Below are positions 30,335 to 39,685 of a stretch of 64,000 nucleotides of DNA, piece by piece. The DNA lies in contig NZ_CP042261.1 in the NCBI RefSeq assembly GCF_007855645.1, forward strand, positions 42,501-106,500, in the 5' to 3' direction. The DNA comes from Qingshengfaniella alkalisoli (GTDB taxonomy: Bacteria > Pseudomonadota > Alphaproteobacteria > Rhodobacterales > Rhodobacteraceae). The position numbers were made by a program, and so were the translations under genes. The notes under the pieces were generated by a model that did not search any database, was not told the DNA's origin, and worked only from the letters and a program-made list of their open reading frames with translations. Each line of letters begins with the position of its first letter. The stretch's first letter is position 1.

Positions 30335-30607
30335 GTGGACGTTCGCATCCTGATGCTGTCGAGCGACCACGTCCACATGTTCGTGTCGGTGCCGCCGAAA
30401 CTCGCCATCGCCGATCTCGTGCGCAAGATGAAGGGCCGTTCGTCCCACAAGGTGCAACGGGAATTCCCTGAGTTGCGCAGGCGCTATTGGGGCCGCAGAT
30501 TTTGGGGACGAGGGTATTTCTCGACCACCAACGGTGCCATCACCGAAGACATCGTGCTTCAGTATCTCGAACAGCACATCGCCGATTCTACCGGCGCAAG
30601 CCGGTAG
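30335..30607 (+). pseudogene. tnpA: IS200/IS605-family transposase TnpA, N-terminally truncated
   Basis: The 90-residue frame contains the HUH motif SSDHVHMFVSVPP, the segment LVRKMKGRSSHKVQREFPELRRRYWGRRFWGRGYFSTT, and the C-terminal helix VLQYLEQH with the catalytic Tyr. The first 40 or so residues of a normal TnpA (about 135-140) are missing or degenerate, and only a GTG could start it. No TnpB follows. It sits just outside the putative attR. Confidence 0.75.
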
Positions 30608-30643
30608 TGGTTCAGTGCTCGTCCACACAGTTCGGAGCCAGAC

Positions 30644-31123
30644 ATGACCAACCCGCCCGAGGCCCAGCCCGCCGACATTCACTTCGATGACAAGGATCCC
30701 CGGGTTGCGTGGCATCGGGTCTGGTTCAACCTGCAGCGTATTCAACGCAGCATGGGTCCACGTATAGCACGTGAACTGAAACAGGCGGGCATTGCTGATC
30801 CGATCTGGTATGAAATCTTGCTGGAGGTCGAACGCGCGGGCGAGACGGGCATTCTGATGTCCATGCTGGAAAAGAAGTTGTTTCTGCCGCAATATGCCCT
30901 GTCACGGCATATCAGCCGGATCGCGGAAGCCGGGCTGGTTCGCCGTCAGTCCGAACCGGGGCAGGGGCGTTCGCAGCGTTTGTTCCTGACGGATACTGGC
31001 CGTGGCTTGCATCGCCGGATCTGGGATATTTATGGAACCGCAATCCGGGCTGAGTTGTCACATAGGCTTACGACAGACGAAGCCTATGCGCTGAACCGGG
31101 TGTTGATCCGGCTATATCCATGA
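30644..31123 (+). CDS. MarR-family transcriptional regulator
   Basis: The 159-residue protein has the winged helix of MarR proteins (LSRHISRIAEAGLVRRQSEPGQGRSQRLFLTDTG, with the wing turn D/G residues). It ends three bases before the end of the convergent TonB-receptor gene. It may control that receptor through the palindrome at 33163-33180, but no direct evidence links them. The ligand is unknown. Confidence 0.88.
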   Translation: MTNPPEAQPADIHFDDKDPRVAWHRVWFNLQRIQRSMGPRIARELKQAGIADPIWYEILLEVERAGETGILMSMLEKKLFLPQYALSRHISRIAEAGLVRRQSEPGQGRSQRLFLTDTGRGLHRRIWDIYGTAIRAELSHRLTTDEAYALNRVLIRLYP

Positions 31124-31126
31124 CCT

Positions 31127-33082
31127 TCAGAAGTTGATGGTCGCCGTGACGTTGAAGGATCGGCCCGGTTCGCTCAACGGGATGACGCTGGCGTAGTCAC
31201 CGCCGTAAGTGGCGCGATCTGCGTACTCCTCGTCGAACAGGTTGGCGATCTCCGCGCGCAGGGTCAGATTAGTGAACTGCGGCGGTACGTATTCGGCGAA
31301 GACGTTGACCGCCGTGTAACCGTCGATTTTCTGGTCTTCGTCTGTTTCGGTTTCGTCGCTGATGTCGTAATCGGCCGCTGCCTCGATCTGTCCGCCGAGA
31401 AGCCATGACAGGCCAACCTGTTGTTGGACCTCGAACGCCACAATCTGCCCCAGCGGCGCGCCGAAGTCGAGCGCGCCATAGCTGGCGGAAGGCTCGCCAT
31501 CCACGTCCACTTCGCTGTTGGAATAGGTCAGGCGCGCGGACCCGCTGATCCAGTTGAAGCCGCCGTTCAGGTTGAAGCCGGTGCTTTCAAAATCGATATT
31601 GTCGGTGCCTGACCGTGCATCATTGATCTTGGTTTGAAAGACTTCGCCACCAAGGGTGATCCCTCCGCGCTGCCACTGTGCACCGGCAACGGCGTTGTGC
31701 GCGCGCGAAGGTTTCAGACCTTCATAGTCCGCAAGTCCGTCGAAGATGTAGTTGTCTTCGATGTCGATGCCGCCAAAGACGTTCGAATATCCAGCATGCA
31801 GCATGATTTCTTCGGTCACGTCATAGGACACCGAGGCGTTTCCGCTGAGCCCTGCAGATGTGTCGCTGTAGCCATCCACGCCCTCGAAAGCCTGCCAGTC
31901 GCTGCGCATGCCGAAGGACAGACGCAGCCGATCTATGGGCGACAGACGCGCTTGGGCGAAGATCCCGACGTTCTGAGCAGTTTCCGTAAGGTCGCTGTCA
32001 AAGCCTTTGTAGTTGCCGGTCTTGTCATAGTAATCGACACCCGCAACGATGCTGTCCACGTCAGACAGTTGGAAAGTATTCTTCGCGGTTGCGGACCAAG
32101 TGTTGCTGGTACCTTCGCTGAAATCGTCATTCCACGGGATGTTGTGTACGTCGATTTGGCTCTCGGAGAAGCCGACGGTAACTTCCGGATCCCATAGCCC
32201 AGTTGGATCGGCCGTTTCATAGGTCAGGCCGTAGGTCGTGCGTTCCGTGTTGTAGCGTCGCGTGTCGGGCGACGGACGCCCGCCAATAAGTCCGCCGAAA
32301 TTCGCGCGATACGGGCGCATCGCATCGTCAACCATCTGCATCGCCATGAACTCGAACCGGTGACCAGTCGGTGTTTGTGCCGCCGCTTTCAGAAGGTAAC
32401 TGTTCAGGTCTGCGCCGGTGCCCTTGATGGTGTCTCCGCCACCGGTTTCGTAGTCGTCACCGACCGCACGCTTGGCATAGAAGACCCCGTCCAGAACACC
32501 TTCGCGACCGGCCAGCGTGGTCGAGCCTTGGGCCGTTTCCCCATTGCTGAAATAGCTGACACGCACATTGCCGCCGAAGTTCTGACCATCAAGAAGGATG
32601 TCGGCCGCGTCCACGGTTTCGAACACAACCGCACCCGCCAGCGCGTTCGGCCCGGCATCTGCAGCGGCCACGCCTTCATCGACGCGAACCGCTTTCAACA
32701 AGCCAGGGTCGATCGGGTTGGCGGCGACATGGTGAAAGGCGCGGTTGTTCTGCGTGATGCCATCGACGGTGACCGACAGGTTCAGCATGTCGATCCCGTT
32801 TACATACATCTTTTGCGCGACGGGGATACCACCACCGACACTGACGGAGGCGATTCCGTTGAACACGTCTTTCAGGTCTCCTTGGCGCGCGCGATCCAAC
32901 TCTGCGTCGGCAACATAGACCGAACTGTCGCGGTCGGCGGCGGAGCCAAACTCGTCCTGCTGGCGGACGACGATCGGGTCGAGGCTGAGCACCTCCTGCG
33001 CGAAGGAAGGAGCGCCGAGTGCAACAGCGACCAGGCTGATGGTCGCGAGCAATGATGAACAGGAACGGGTAAAATGCGGCAT
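31127..33082 (-). CDS. TonB-dependent outer-membrane receptor
   Basis: The 651-residue protein has a signal peptide (cleavage after PSFAQ) and a TonB-box-like start (LSLDPIVV). The plug domain shows DLKDVFNGIASVSV and VRVDEGVAAADAGPNALAGAVVFET. A long beta-barrel of alternating residues ends in the C-terminal phenylalanine (ATINF). It takes up an iron chelate or similar nutrient using energy from a TonB system, such as the one at 39682-41969. Position beside hmuSTUV favours heme or a siderophore; the ligand cannot be read from the sequence. Confidence 0.92.
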   Translation of the reverse strand: MPHFTRSCSSLLATISLVAVALGAPSFAQEVLSLDPIVVRQQDEFGSAADRDSSVYVADAELDRARQGDLKDVFNGIASVSVGGGIPVAQKMYVNGIDMLNLSVTVDGITQNNRAFHHVAANPIDPGLLKAVRVDEGVAAADAGPNALAGAVVFETVDAADILLDGQNFGGNVRVSYFSNGETAQGSTTLAGREGVLDGVFYAKRAVGDDYETGGGDTIKGTGADLNSYLLKAAAQTPTGHRFEFMAMQMVDDAMRPYRANFGGLIGGRPSPDTRRYNTERTTYGLTYETADPTGLWDPEVTVGFSESQIDVHNIPWNDDFSEGTSNTWSATAKNTFQLSDVDSIVAGVDYYDKTGNYKGFDSDLTETAQNVGIFAQARLSPIDRLRLSFGMRSDWQAFEGVDGYSDTSAGLSGNASVSYDVTEEIMLHAGYSNVFGGIDIEDNYIFDGLADYEGLKPSRAHNAVAGAQWQRGGITLGGEVFQTKINDARSGTDNIDFESTGFNLNGGFNWISGSARLTYSNSEVDVDGEPSASYGALDFGAPLGQIVAFEVQQQVGLSWLLGGQIEAAADYDISDETETDEDQKIDGYTAVNVFAEYVPPQFTNLTLRAEIANLFDEEYADRATYGGDYASVIPLSEPGRSFNVTATINF

Positions 33083-33162
33083 GCCAACTCTTCTGATATA
33101 GGTTTTCAGATGTTGGCTGCGGCGGTGCCGTGGCTGGGCACCCGATACACTGGCGGCACCAT

Positions 33163-33180
33163 ATCATGCAATTGCATGAT
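33163..33180. promoter_or_regulatory. 18-bp perfect palindrome upstream of the TonB receptor
   Basis: The sequence ATCATGCAATTGCATGAT is its own reverse complement. It lies about 80 bp upstream of the receptor start and 43 bp beyond the end of hmuV. Size and symmetry suit a dimeric regulator such as MarR or an iron regulator. A similar but incomplete half (atcatgcaattgc) occurs inside the hmuT/hmuU overlap near 35094-35106. Confidence 0.5.
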
Positions 33181-33222
33181 GCATGAGGGTACGGGTCTGT
33201 TGTCGTTTTGCCTCTATCGCGT

Positions 33223-33996
33223 TCAGGCAGCTGAATGAGGCAGAACGTATAGTCCGTTTTGCGGCGTGGTGTTGACCCGCAGGACGCAATGGTAAGCGGA
33301 TTGCAGATTGTGATCGGTCAACACCGCGTCGGGAGAGCCATGTGCGATGATGTGCCCCTCGGATATCAACGCCAGTCGGTCGGCATGCAGTGCTGTCATG
33401 TTCAGGTCGTGCATGACTGCGACGACCCCGCCGCCGCGTCGTGCATAATCCTTGGCGAGCCGCATGATCATAAGTTGATGGCCGATATCGAGACTCGAGA
33501 CCGGCTCGTCCAGAAACAGCCAGCGGGGCCCATCTTCGCAGACAGGGGACCATACCTGACAGAGCACGCGTGCAAGTTGTACACGTTGTTGTTCGCCGCC
33601 CGACAGCTCCTGATAGAAGCGCCCCTCAAAGCCCGACAGCCCGACCGCGTCCAATGCGGTCACCGGCAATCGGTTGCGTTCAGCATCGGGTGAGGCATGC
33701 AGGCCCAGCCGCACGATTTCCAGAACGGTGAACGGGAATGACAACGGTGTAGATTGCGGCAGGACCCCACGGACGGCTGCCAGTTTCCAGGGTAGCTGTC
33801 GCCTGATGTCGCGCCCGTTGAGCGTGATGGTCCCGTCGAAATCAATTTCGCCCGTCAGAGCACGCATCAAGGTGGTTTTGCCCGAACCGTTCGGCCCGAT
33901 GATGACCGTTAGTTCACCGGCCTGCGCTGCAAAATCGACACTGTGCAGGATTTCGCGCCGGCCCAGTGTCACGGTGATGTTTCTGGCGTCCAGCAT
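33223..33996 (-). CDS. hmuV: Hemin ABC transporter ATP-binding protein HmuV
   Basis: The 257-residue ATPase has Walker A GPNGSGKTT, the signature ELSGGEQQRVQLARVL and Walker B RWLFLDEPVSSLD, with H-loop VAVMHDLN. The start at 33996 (MLDARNITV) lies two bases after the end of hmuU. The open frame continues upstream but reads as out-of-frame hmuU. It powers heme import through HmuU. Confidence 0.93.
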   Translation of the reverse strand: MLDARNITVTLGRREILHSVDFAAQAGELTVIIGPNGSGKTTLMRALTGEIDFDGTITLNGRDIRRQLPWKLAAVRGVLPQSTPLSFPFTVLEIVRLGLHASPDAERNRLPVTALDAVGLSGFEGRFYQELSGGEQQRVQLARVLCQVWSPVCEDGPRWLFLDEPVSSLDIGHQLMIMRLAKDYARRGGGVVAVMHDLNMTALHADRLALISEGHIIAHGSPDAVLTDHNLQSAYHCVLRVNTTPQNGLYVLPHSAA

Positions 33997-33998
33997 GG

Positions 33999-35069
33999 TC
34001 ACAAATCCAATACAGCACGGTTGCGCAGCAAAATCCAAAGGAAGAATGGCCCACCGATTGTTGCGGTCACGATCCCGATGGGAAGTTCCGCTGGCGCGAT
34101 GATCGTACGGCTGATGACGTCCGCCAGGATCAGCAGCACCGCGCCCAGCAGGGCAGAGGCGGGCAGCAGGAACCGGTGATCCGGTCCGATCAGAAGGCGC
34201 AACAAATGTGGTACGACAATGCCCACAAAACCGATGCCGCCGCTGACCGCAACCGCCGATCCAACGGCAGCGGCCACGCTTAGGATGGCGATGTTTTTCA
34301 TTTTCTGGACGGCGATACCCATATGTGCCGCCGCGGCTTCGCCAAGTGCAAGACCGTTCAGACTGCGAGCAAGGAACGGGGCTGTTGCCAAGGCGAACAT
34401 GATGATCGGTGCGGATACGGCGACTTTTGTCCAACTCGCACCTGCAAGTGACCCAAGGCCCCAAAAGGTCAGGTCTCGTAGTTGCTGGTCGTCCGCGATG
34501 TAAACCAGAACGCCCGACAGCGCACCTGTCAATGCGCCGAGCGCGATGCCTGCCAGAAGCATCGTCGCCACCGATGTCTGTCCCCGCCGTGTCGCAACGC
34601 GGTAGAGCAGCATGGTCGACAGCCATCCTCCGACAAAGGCGGCGATCGGGACGGCGTAGTATCCGGCCACAGCCGAAAGCGATGCAGGCAGAAGCCCGCC
34701 AAGCACAATGGCGGTAATCGCGCCGAAGCCCGCGCCTGCTGAAACGCCCACCAGTCCGGGGTCGGCCAGCGGGTTGCGGAACAACCCCTGCATCACGGCA
34801 CCTGACACGGCCAGCGAGGCACCAACCAGGATGCCCATCAGCAAGCGTGGCAGCCGGATGTCGAACAGGATAACGCGCTCAGTCATGCTCAAGGGATCGC
34901 CGCGCAGCAGTTTGCCGATCACCGTGCCAAGTGATGTGCTCGCCGCGCCATAGGACAGGCTGAACAGGCAGGTGAGGACCAGCAGGGCCAGCAGGCAGAT
35001 CAGCGCGCGCCGCGCGCGCCCTTCGCGGTCTCCGGCCGGCCGGGCTGCGCGGGGTGCTGCGTCAGCCAT
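33999..35069 (-). CDS. hmuU: Hemin ABC transporter permease HmuU (FecCD family)
   Basis: The FecCD-type permease of about 356 residues has about ten membrane segments and conserved patterns (GASLAVSGAVMQGLFRNPLADPGLVGVSAGAG, GIGFVGIVVPHLLRLLIGPDHR). The ATG at 35069 gives ATGGCTGA, overlapping the hmuT stop, with a GGTGAT site upstream. Earlier ATGs up to 35135 are possible. It forms the inner-membrane heme channel. Confidence 0.92.
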   Translation of the reverse strand: MADAAPRAARPAGDREGRARRALICLLALLVLTCLFSLSYGAASTSLGTVIGKLLRGDPLSMTERVILFDIRLPRLLMGILVGASLAVSGAVMQGLFRNPLADPGLVGVSAGAGFGAITAIVLGGLLPASLSAVAGYYAVPIAAFVGGWLSTMLLYRVATRRGQTSVATMLLAGIALGALTGALSGVLVYIADDQQLRDLTFWGLGSLAGASWTKVAVSAPIIMFALATAPFLARSLNGLALGEAAAAHMGIAVQKMKNIAILSVAAAVGSAVAVSGGIGFVGIVVPHLLRLLIGPDHRFLLPASALLGAVLLILADVISRTIIAPAELPIGIVTATIGGPFFLWILLRNRAVLDL

Positions 35070-35928
35070 TTCCATTGGCATCACCATAGATGGCATCATG
35101 CAATTGCGCAGCGGCGTCCGCGGTGCGCGGACCAAAGCCCAGAAGGTAGAGCCCGTCCATCCGGATGACAGCGCCGGTTTTTCCCGCCGGAGTCACCGAA
35201 ATCGCCGGGTGACTGACGACCTGATCTACCGTCCCGCCGTGATCGCCACCACGGTCCATCATTAGGATGACATCGGGGCTGGCAGCGGAAATTGCCTCGT
35301 CGGTCAGTGGCTTGTAGCCTGAAAACCCGCTCACGGCGTTCACCGCGCCGGCCAGGCGGATCATGCCGTCGGCTCCGGTGTCCGCGCCGCTCGCCATAAT
35401 CCTACCACCCTGCATGGACAGGATGAACAGAACGCGTTTGGGGCTGTCGATCGCGTCTGTGCGATTGGCCACCACCGCCATATCTTCGCGGAACGTGTCG
35501 GCCAGTGCCTGACTTTCTGTGGCCAAGCCGATGGTCTGACCGACCGCTTCTATTTTCCGGGCGACACCTTCTGCGGTGAAGGCTTCCGGCATTTCGGCAT
35601 AGGGAATGCCCGCCTCTTTCAGAAGATCGACGGCTTCGGGTGGGCCTGCCCCCTCCTCGGCAAGGATCAGGTCGGGCTCGACCGACAACGCGCCCTCTGG
35701 CGATAGCGAACGGATATAGCCAACATCCGGTAGCTCTGTGACTTCCGGTGGGAAGTTGGAGGTGGTATCCCGCGCGATCACCCGGTCCTGTGCGCCGAGT
35801 GCGTAAATGATTTCTGTGACCGATCCGCCCACTGACACGATCCGGCTGGCGTCAGGGTAGTTTTCTTGCGCCCACGCGGGGACTGCGACCATCGCGGCAA
35901 TGTAAAGGCTGGCGAGCATGCGCATCAA
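35062..35928 (-). CDS. hmuT: Hemin-binding periplasmic protein HmuT
   Basis: The 288-residue protein has a signal peptide (MMRMLASLYIAAMVAVPAWA) and the class III binding-protein fold. Typical segments are IVSVGGSVTEIIYALGAQDRVIARDTTSNFPPE and YIRSLSPEGALSVEPDLILAEEGAGPPE. It carries heme across the periplasm to HmuUV. It overlaps hmuS by four bases (ATGA). Confidence 0.93.
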   Translation of the reverse strand: MMRMLASLYIAAMVAVPAWAQENYPDASRIVSVGGSVTEIIYALGAQDRVIARDTTSNFPPEVTELPDVGYIRSLSPEGALSVEPDLILAEEGAGPPEAVDLLKEAGIPYAEMPEAFTAEGVARKIEAVGQTIGLATESQALADTFREDMAVVANRTDAIDSPKRVLFILSMQGGRIMASGADTGADGMIRLAGAVNAVSGFSGYKPLTDEAISAASPDVILMMDRGGDHGGTVDQVVSHPAISVTPAGKTGAVIRMDGLYLLGFGPRTADAAAQLHDAIYGDANGNG

Positions 35929-36974
35929 ACAGCCTCCGGCTCAAGCGAGGGCAGGCTGTTCATGATTTCACGCCACTGCGGAACGAAATCCTTGTCCTGC
36001 TTGCGAACGCCGAAAACCTGCATGATTAACGTGCCGTGCTTATCGAAAGCCTCCACCGAGATCGCAGGACCGCGTTGCGTGGGCTTTTCGACCGCCCAGA
36101 CTTCAGCCACATGGTCGGCGCGCAGATGCAGGTTGAAGCGTGGGTCCATCACGTTCAGCCATGGTCCCATCGGCACGATTTTTTCAATCGGGCCCGAATG
36201 GATCTGGATGCAGCCACGATTGCCGACGAAGATCATCACGGGTGTGCCGCTTTCAGAAATGCGGTCCATCATCGTTGGAATGCAGCCTGGCGCCAGCGCG
36301 CGCACGAAAGGTTCGCCCGCGATGCGGTAGGCGCCCAAGCGGTTCATCTTCAGCTTGCTGGTCAAACGCAGGAACTGATGCGTGTCGCTCATCCGGTTCC
36401 ATTCGTCCCGTAGGATATCGAGCTTGTCATGGTTAGACTTGGGCCCCTCCGGTGCCTGACGCGGCTGCACGGCCAGCGTGTCGAATTGGGCGTCGGATTT
36501 CAGGTTTGCGATAATGTCATCCCACAGATCGTGGTTCGATGTATTGCGCAGGTGGATCTTGTGAACCGCATCGCCTGCGGCGTCGAAAATCTGCAGGCTG
36601 CGACGTGGACTGTCCTCGCCCTCTTTTTCGACGGCAAAGGCATGACACCAATGCTTCGGAAACAGGCGCAGGTCGATTTCTTCTGCAATGACCGCCGAGG
36701 CATGCGGTCCGGAACGGTAGTTCGCGTAAGTTCCCACCTTTTCATGCACGACGCTCAATGTGCGCGTCAGTGCCATGACCTCGCCCAGCCGTTCAGCCGC
36801 CGCGATCAACTGATCCGGGTTGGCAGTGACCGCTGTCGCGCCGTGTCCCACATGTGCGGCAACAAGCTGTGCCTCGGTGATGCCAAGCGATTCTGACAGA
36901 TCACGCTCGCGCGCCTTCGGGTTTTCCTGCCTGGCTAGTCGGATCTCGGCTGCGCTTGGGGATGTGTTGCTCAT
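35925..36974 (-). CDS. hmuS: Hemin-degrading factor HmuS
   Basis: The 349-residue protein is built of two related halves, as in the HemS/HmuS/ChuS family. Matches include LSESLGITEAQLVAAHVG, KVGTYANYRSGPHASAVI, HWCHAFAVEKE and MIFVGNRGCIQIHSGPIEKI with MDPRFNLHLRADHVAEVW. It acts in the cytoplasm, where family members bind or open heme to release iron. It is first gene of hmuSTUV and divergent from hmuR, with about 200 bp between. Confidence 0.94.
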   Translation of the reverse strand: MSNTSPSAAEIRLARQENPKARERDLSESLGITEAQLVAAHVGHGATAVTANPDQLIAAAERLGEVMALTRTLSVVHEKVGTYANYRSGPHASAVIAEEIDLRLFPKHWCHAFAVEKEGEDSPRRSLQIFDAAGDAVHKIHLRNTSNHDLWDDIIANLKSDAQFDTLAVQPRQAPEGPKSNHDKLDILRDEWNRMSDTHQFLRLTSKLKMNRLGAYRIAGEPFVRALAPGCIPTMMDRISESGTPVMIFVGNRGCIQIHSGPIEKIVPMGPWLNVMDPRFNLHLRADHVAEVWAVEKPTQRGPAISVEAFDKHGTLIMQVFGVRKQDKDFVPQWREIMNSLPSLEPEAV

Positions 36975-37182
36975 TTTTCTCGCATTCCTTCACAGATGAA
37001 CCTGGCTGGGCCCGGACAGTCGGCGAGGGCTTGGCTTTTACCTATCTTATAGTTGACAAAAAACATCGAGATCAATAGCAGGACCGAAACGGCACTGAAA
37101 AAGTTGCCGGACCAATGCGCCAGCCCGTCCGCCAGCCGCAAAGCACAGAGTTTGGAAAGGGTGCGAGTTGATTAGGGGACGA
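36975..37182. promoter_or_regulatory. Divergent hmuS/hmuR control region
   Basis: About 200 bp separate the divergent starts. A TTGACA hexamer near 37053-37058 could be the -35 of the hmuR promoter, though the -10 is poor. On the opposite strand TATAAG overlaps it as a possible hmuS -10. Iron control is expected for this locus, but I see no clear Fur, Irr or RirA consensus. Confidence 0.4.
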
Positions 37183-39234
37183 ATGAGCCGTGCATGGCTA
37201 TTGGGAACATCGACGCTGATCGGGCTGGGCGGGGCACCGACCTTCGCGCAGGACGCTGACAGCTACACACCGCTTGGACGCATCGTGCTGGGCGCAGGCG
37301 TGGAAAAGGTGGCGATTGACACGCCACAGGCTGTGACGGTCATCGATCAGGAAGAACTTGACGAGGCACAGGCAACTACGTTGGCGGACATCTTTGACGA
37401 GGTGCCCGGCGTTCAGGCCATTGGGTCGGACCGCGCGGCCGGTCTTTCGTTCAACATCCGCGGTATCGGGGATCTGGGGGCAGCAGATGAATCCAAGATC
37501 ATCGTCAATGTCGATGGCACGCCGAAATTCTACGAACAGTATCGCGTCGGGTCGTTCTTCAGCGAACCGGAGCTTTACAAGCAGGTCGAAATCCTGCGTG
37601 GGCCAGCGTCTTCCACGCTGTATGGCGCGGGTGCATTGGGCGGCGTGATCAACTTCACGACGAAAGATGCCTCTGATTTTCTGGGCGTAGATGACAGCAA
37701 CGCTTTGCGGTTCCGCGCGGGATATGATTCCAACGGTAACGGCGGTCTGGGATCGGTTATCTGGGCGACACGCCCGAGCGCATCGACCGAGTTCCTTGCT
37801 GCGCTGAACTACCGCACTATCGGCAGCTACGAAGATGGCAGCGGAGATGAGGTGCCCGGCAGTGATTTCGATGCGTGGTCGGGGTTGGCCAAGGGAACCT
37901 TCTGGTTCGGCGAGGACAATGAAAAAGCCCTGCGCCTGTCCTACACCCGCTGGCAAAGCAATGCGGATGACGCAGAGTATTCTCAGACGGGCACGCTTTC
38001 CGCTTTCGGAACCATTGACCGCGAAATCGTCGACGACACCGTGGTTCTGTCCTACGAGGATCCGGGGCTGGATAACCCCTGGTGGGATCTGGATCTGGCG
38101 TTGTCCTACTCGAACACGCGCATCAAGCAGGATGATGCGTCAATGCCGTCATTCGCCTCGCCACTCTGGGCTGATACGGACTATGGCTACAAGACCGTGG
38201 CGTTGAAGGCCGATAATACGGTGGAGGCTTACGGCGACAATTGGGAAAACTTCTTTACCTTCGGGATGCAGATCAGCCATCAGGACCGCATTGCCGATGC
38301 CGATACCGGCCCCATCGGGTTCCATCCTGAAGGCGAAGACCGTCGCGTCGGCTTCTATGCGCAGGATGAATTCACGCTCAACGACCGCCTGACTATCATT
38401 CCCGGTGTTCGCGTCGACGTGGTCAAGCTGTCACCGAGCGATGATGTACTCAATGGCAAGAATGTCGATGACACGGCGGTTTCGCCAAAGCTGGCCGCGC
38501 TATACAAGTTCAATGACAGTTTCTCGGTCTTCGGGTCGGTCGCACGCACCGAACGGATTCCGACGCTGGACGAACTTTATTCCACCAGCGCAGGAGACCC
38601 CCAGTATCCCGGCGGGCGATATGCAAGTGTCAATCTGGATAAGGAAACCTCGAACAACTACGAGCTTGGCTTTACATACCAGAAGGCAGGGTTGCTCAAC
38701 GACAACGACCAGTTCCAGTTCAAGACTACCGGCTACTGGAACGAGTTGGACAATCTGATCAGCACGAACCCTGCTCGCGGTCAGAATGTCCCGGTGGCCT
38801 ACTACGTCAACATCGACGAAGCTGAAATCAAAGGGGTCGAGGTTGAGGCCTATTATGACATGGGCGCAATGTTCAGCCGGTTTGCCTATAATTACACCCG
38901 GGGCGAAGACAAGGCGACAGGCGAAACGCTGACCTCGATTCCAGCTGACACGCTGGCACTTACGGTGGGAGCCCGGAACGAAGAGCGTGGCCTGACCTAT
39001 GGCTGGCGCGGCTTCTTCGCGGACAGCATCGAAGTGTCTGACGTGCGCTATGATGCCTACAACACGCAGGATCTGTTCGTGAACTGGGCGCCGCGGGATG
39101 GCGCGCTGGAAGGTTATGAAGTGGCCTTCGCTGTCGAGAACGCTTTTGACGCAACCTATCAGAACAACCTGAGCGGTGATAACGGGCGTGGACGGAATTT
39201 CAAGTTGACGCTGTCCAAGCAGTTGAACTGGTAG
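37183..39234 (+). CDS. hmuR: TonB-dependent hemin receptor HmuR
   Basis: About 683 residues follow the ATG preceded by AGGGGA; the product opens with MSRAWLLGTSTLIGLGGAP and a signal-peptide end at TFAQ. The plug has TLADIFDEVPGVQAIGSDRAAGLSFNIRGIG and the EILRGPASSTLYGAGALGGVINF element. The barrel contains the NPAR-type region (LISTNPARGQNVPVAYYVNI) found in heme receptors and ends LSKQLNW with a terminal aromatic residue. It moves heme across the outer membrane using TonB-ExbBD, encoded just downstream. Confidence 0.92.
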   Translation: MSRAWLLGTSTLIGLGGAPTFAQDADSYTPLGRIVLGAGVEKVAIDTPQAVTVIDQEELDEAQATTLADIFDEVPGVQAIGSDRAAGLSFNIRGIGDLGAADESKIIVNVDGTPKFYEQYRVGSFFSEPELYKQVEILRGPASSTLYGAGALGGVINFTTKDASDFLGVDDSNALRFRAGYDSNGNGGLGSVIWATRPSASTEFLAALNYRTIGSYEDGSGDEVPGSDFDAWSGLAKGTFWFGEDNEKALRLSYTRWQSNADDAEYSQTGTLSAFGTIDREIVDDTVVLSYEDPGLDNPWWDLDLALSYSNTRIKQDDASMPSFASPLWADTDYGYKTVALKADNTVEAYGDNWENFFTFGMQISHQDRIADADTGPIGFHPEGEDRRVGFYAQDEFTLNDRLTIIPGVRVDVVKLSPSDDVLNGKNVDDTAVSPKLAALYKFNDSFSVFGSVARTERIPTLDELYSTSAGDPQYPGGRYASVNLDKETSNNYELGFTYQKAGLLNDNDQFQFKTTGYWNELDNLISTNPARGQNVPVAYYVNIDEAEIKGVEVEAYYDMGAMFSRFAYNYTRGEDKATGETLTSIPADTLALTVGARNEERGLTYGWRGFFADSIEVSDVRYDAYNTQDLFVNWAPRDGALEGYEVAFAVENAFDATYQNNLSGDNGRGRNFKLTLSKQLNW

Positions 39235-39241
39235 GTTCCCG

Positions 39242-39685
39242 ATGAGCCAACGCAGCCATTCGATCCTTTCGACCATTGCCAGCGCAGGTTTGGCCCTGTC
39301 CACCGCGACAGCGGGTATGGCAGAGAGCGGTGGTGGGGGCATTTCCATCGAACTGAATCAGACAGAAGAACAGGAGGGCGGCATGTGCCGCCTGACCTTC
39401 CTTGCGCAGAGCCGACTGGACGCAAATGTCGAGCAGTTGGTCATCGAGACGGTTCTGTTCAACCGTGACGGGCAGGTGCATGCGCTGACACTGTTTGATT
39501 TCGAGGATTTACCATCGGGCAAGCCCCGTGTCCGGCAGTTCGACCTGTCAGGGCTGGCCTGCGCCGACCTGCAACAGGTGCTGTTCAATGGTGTCGAGAC
39601 CTGCACGGTTGCGGGTGCGACGGACCAAGAGTGTGGCGTATCTCTGACGGTTGAGACACGAACCGAGGTGGAGGTCGCGGGATGA
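39242..39685 (+). CDS. Secreted protein of unknown function in the hmuR-exbB operon
   Basis: The 147-residue protein has a signal peptide (hydrophobic ILSTIASAGLALSTATAG, cleavage after GMA). The mature part is mostly beta-type and has four cysteines (MCRLTF, LACADL, ETCTVA, QECGVS), possibly forming two disulfides. I do not recognise a family. It starts seven bases after hmuR and overlaps exbB by four bases, so it is made together with the TonB system. A periplasmic role in heme transfer or TonB function is only a guess. Confidence 0.8.
   Translation: MSQRSHSILSTIASAGLALSTATAGMAESGGGGISIELNQTEEQEGGMCRLTFLAQSRLDANVEQLVIETVLFNRDGQVHALTLFDFEDLPSGKPRVRQFDLSGLACADLQQVLFNGVETCTVAGATDQECGVSLTVETRTEVEVAG

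Noticed and set aside
33997-34626. 210-codon N-terminal extension of HmuV
   Set aside because: It reads hmuU out of frame; HmuV starts at 33996 with the normal family length.
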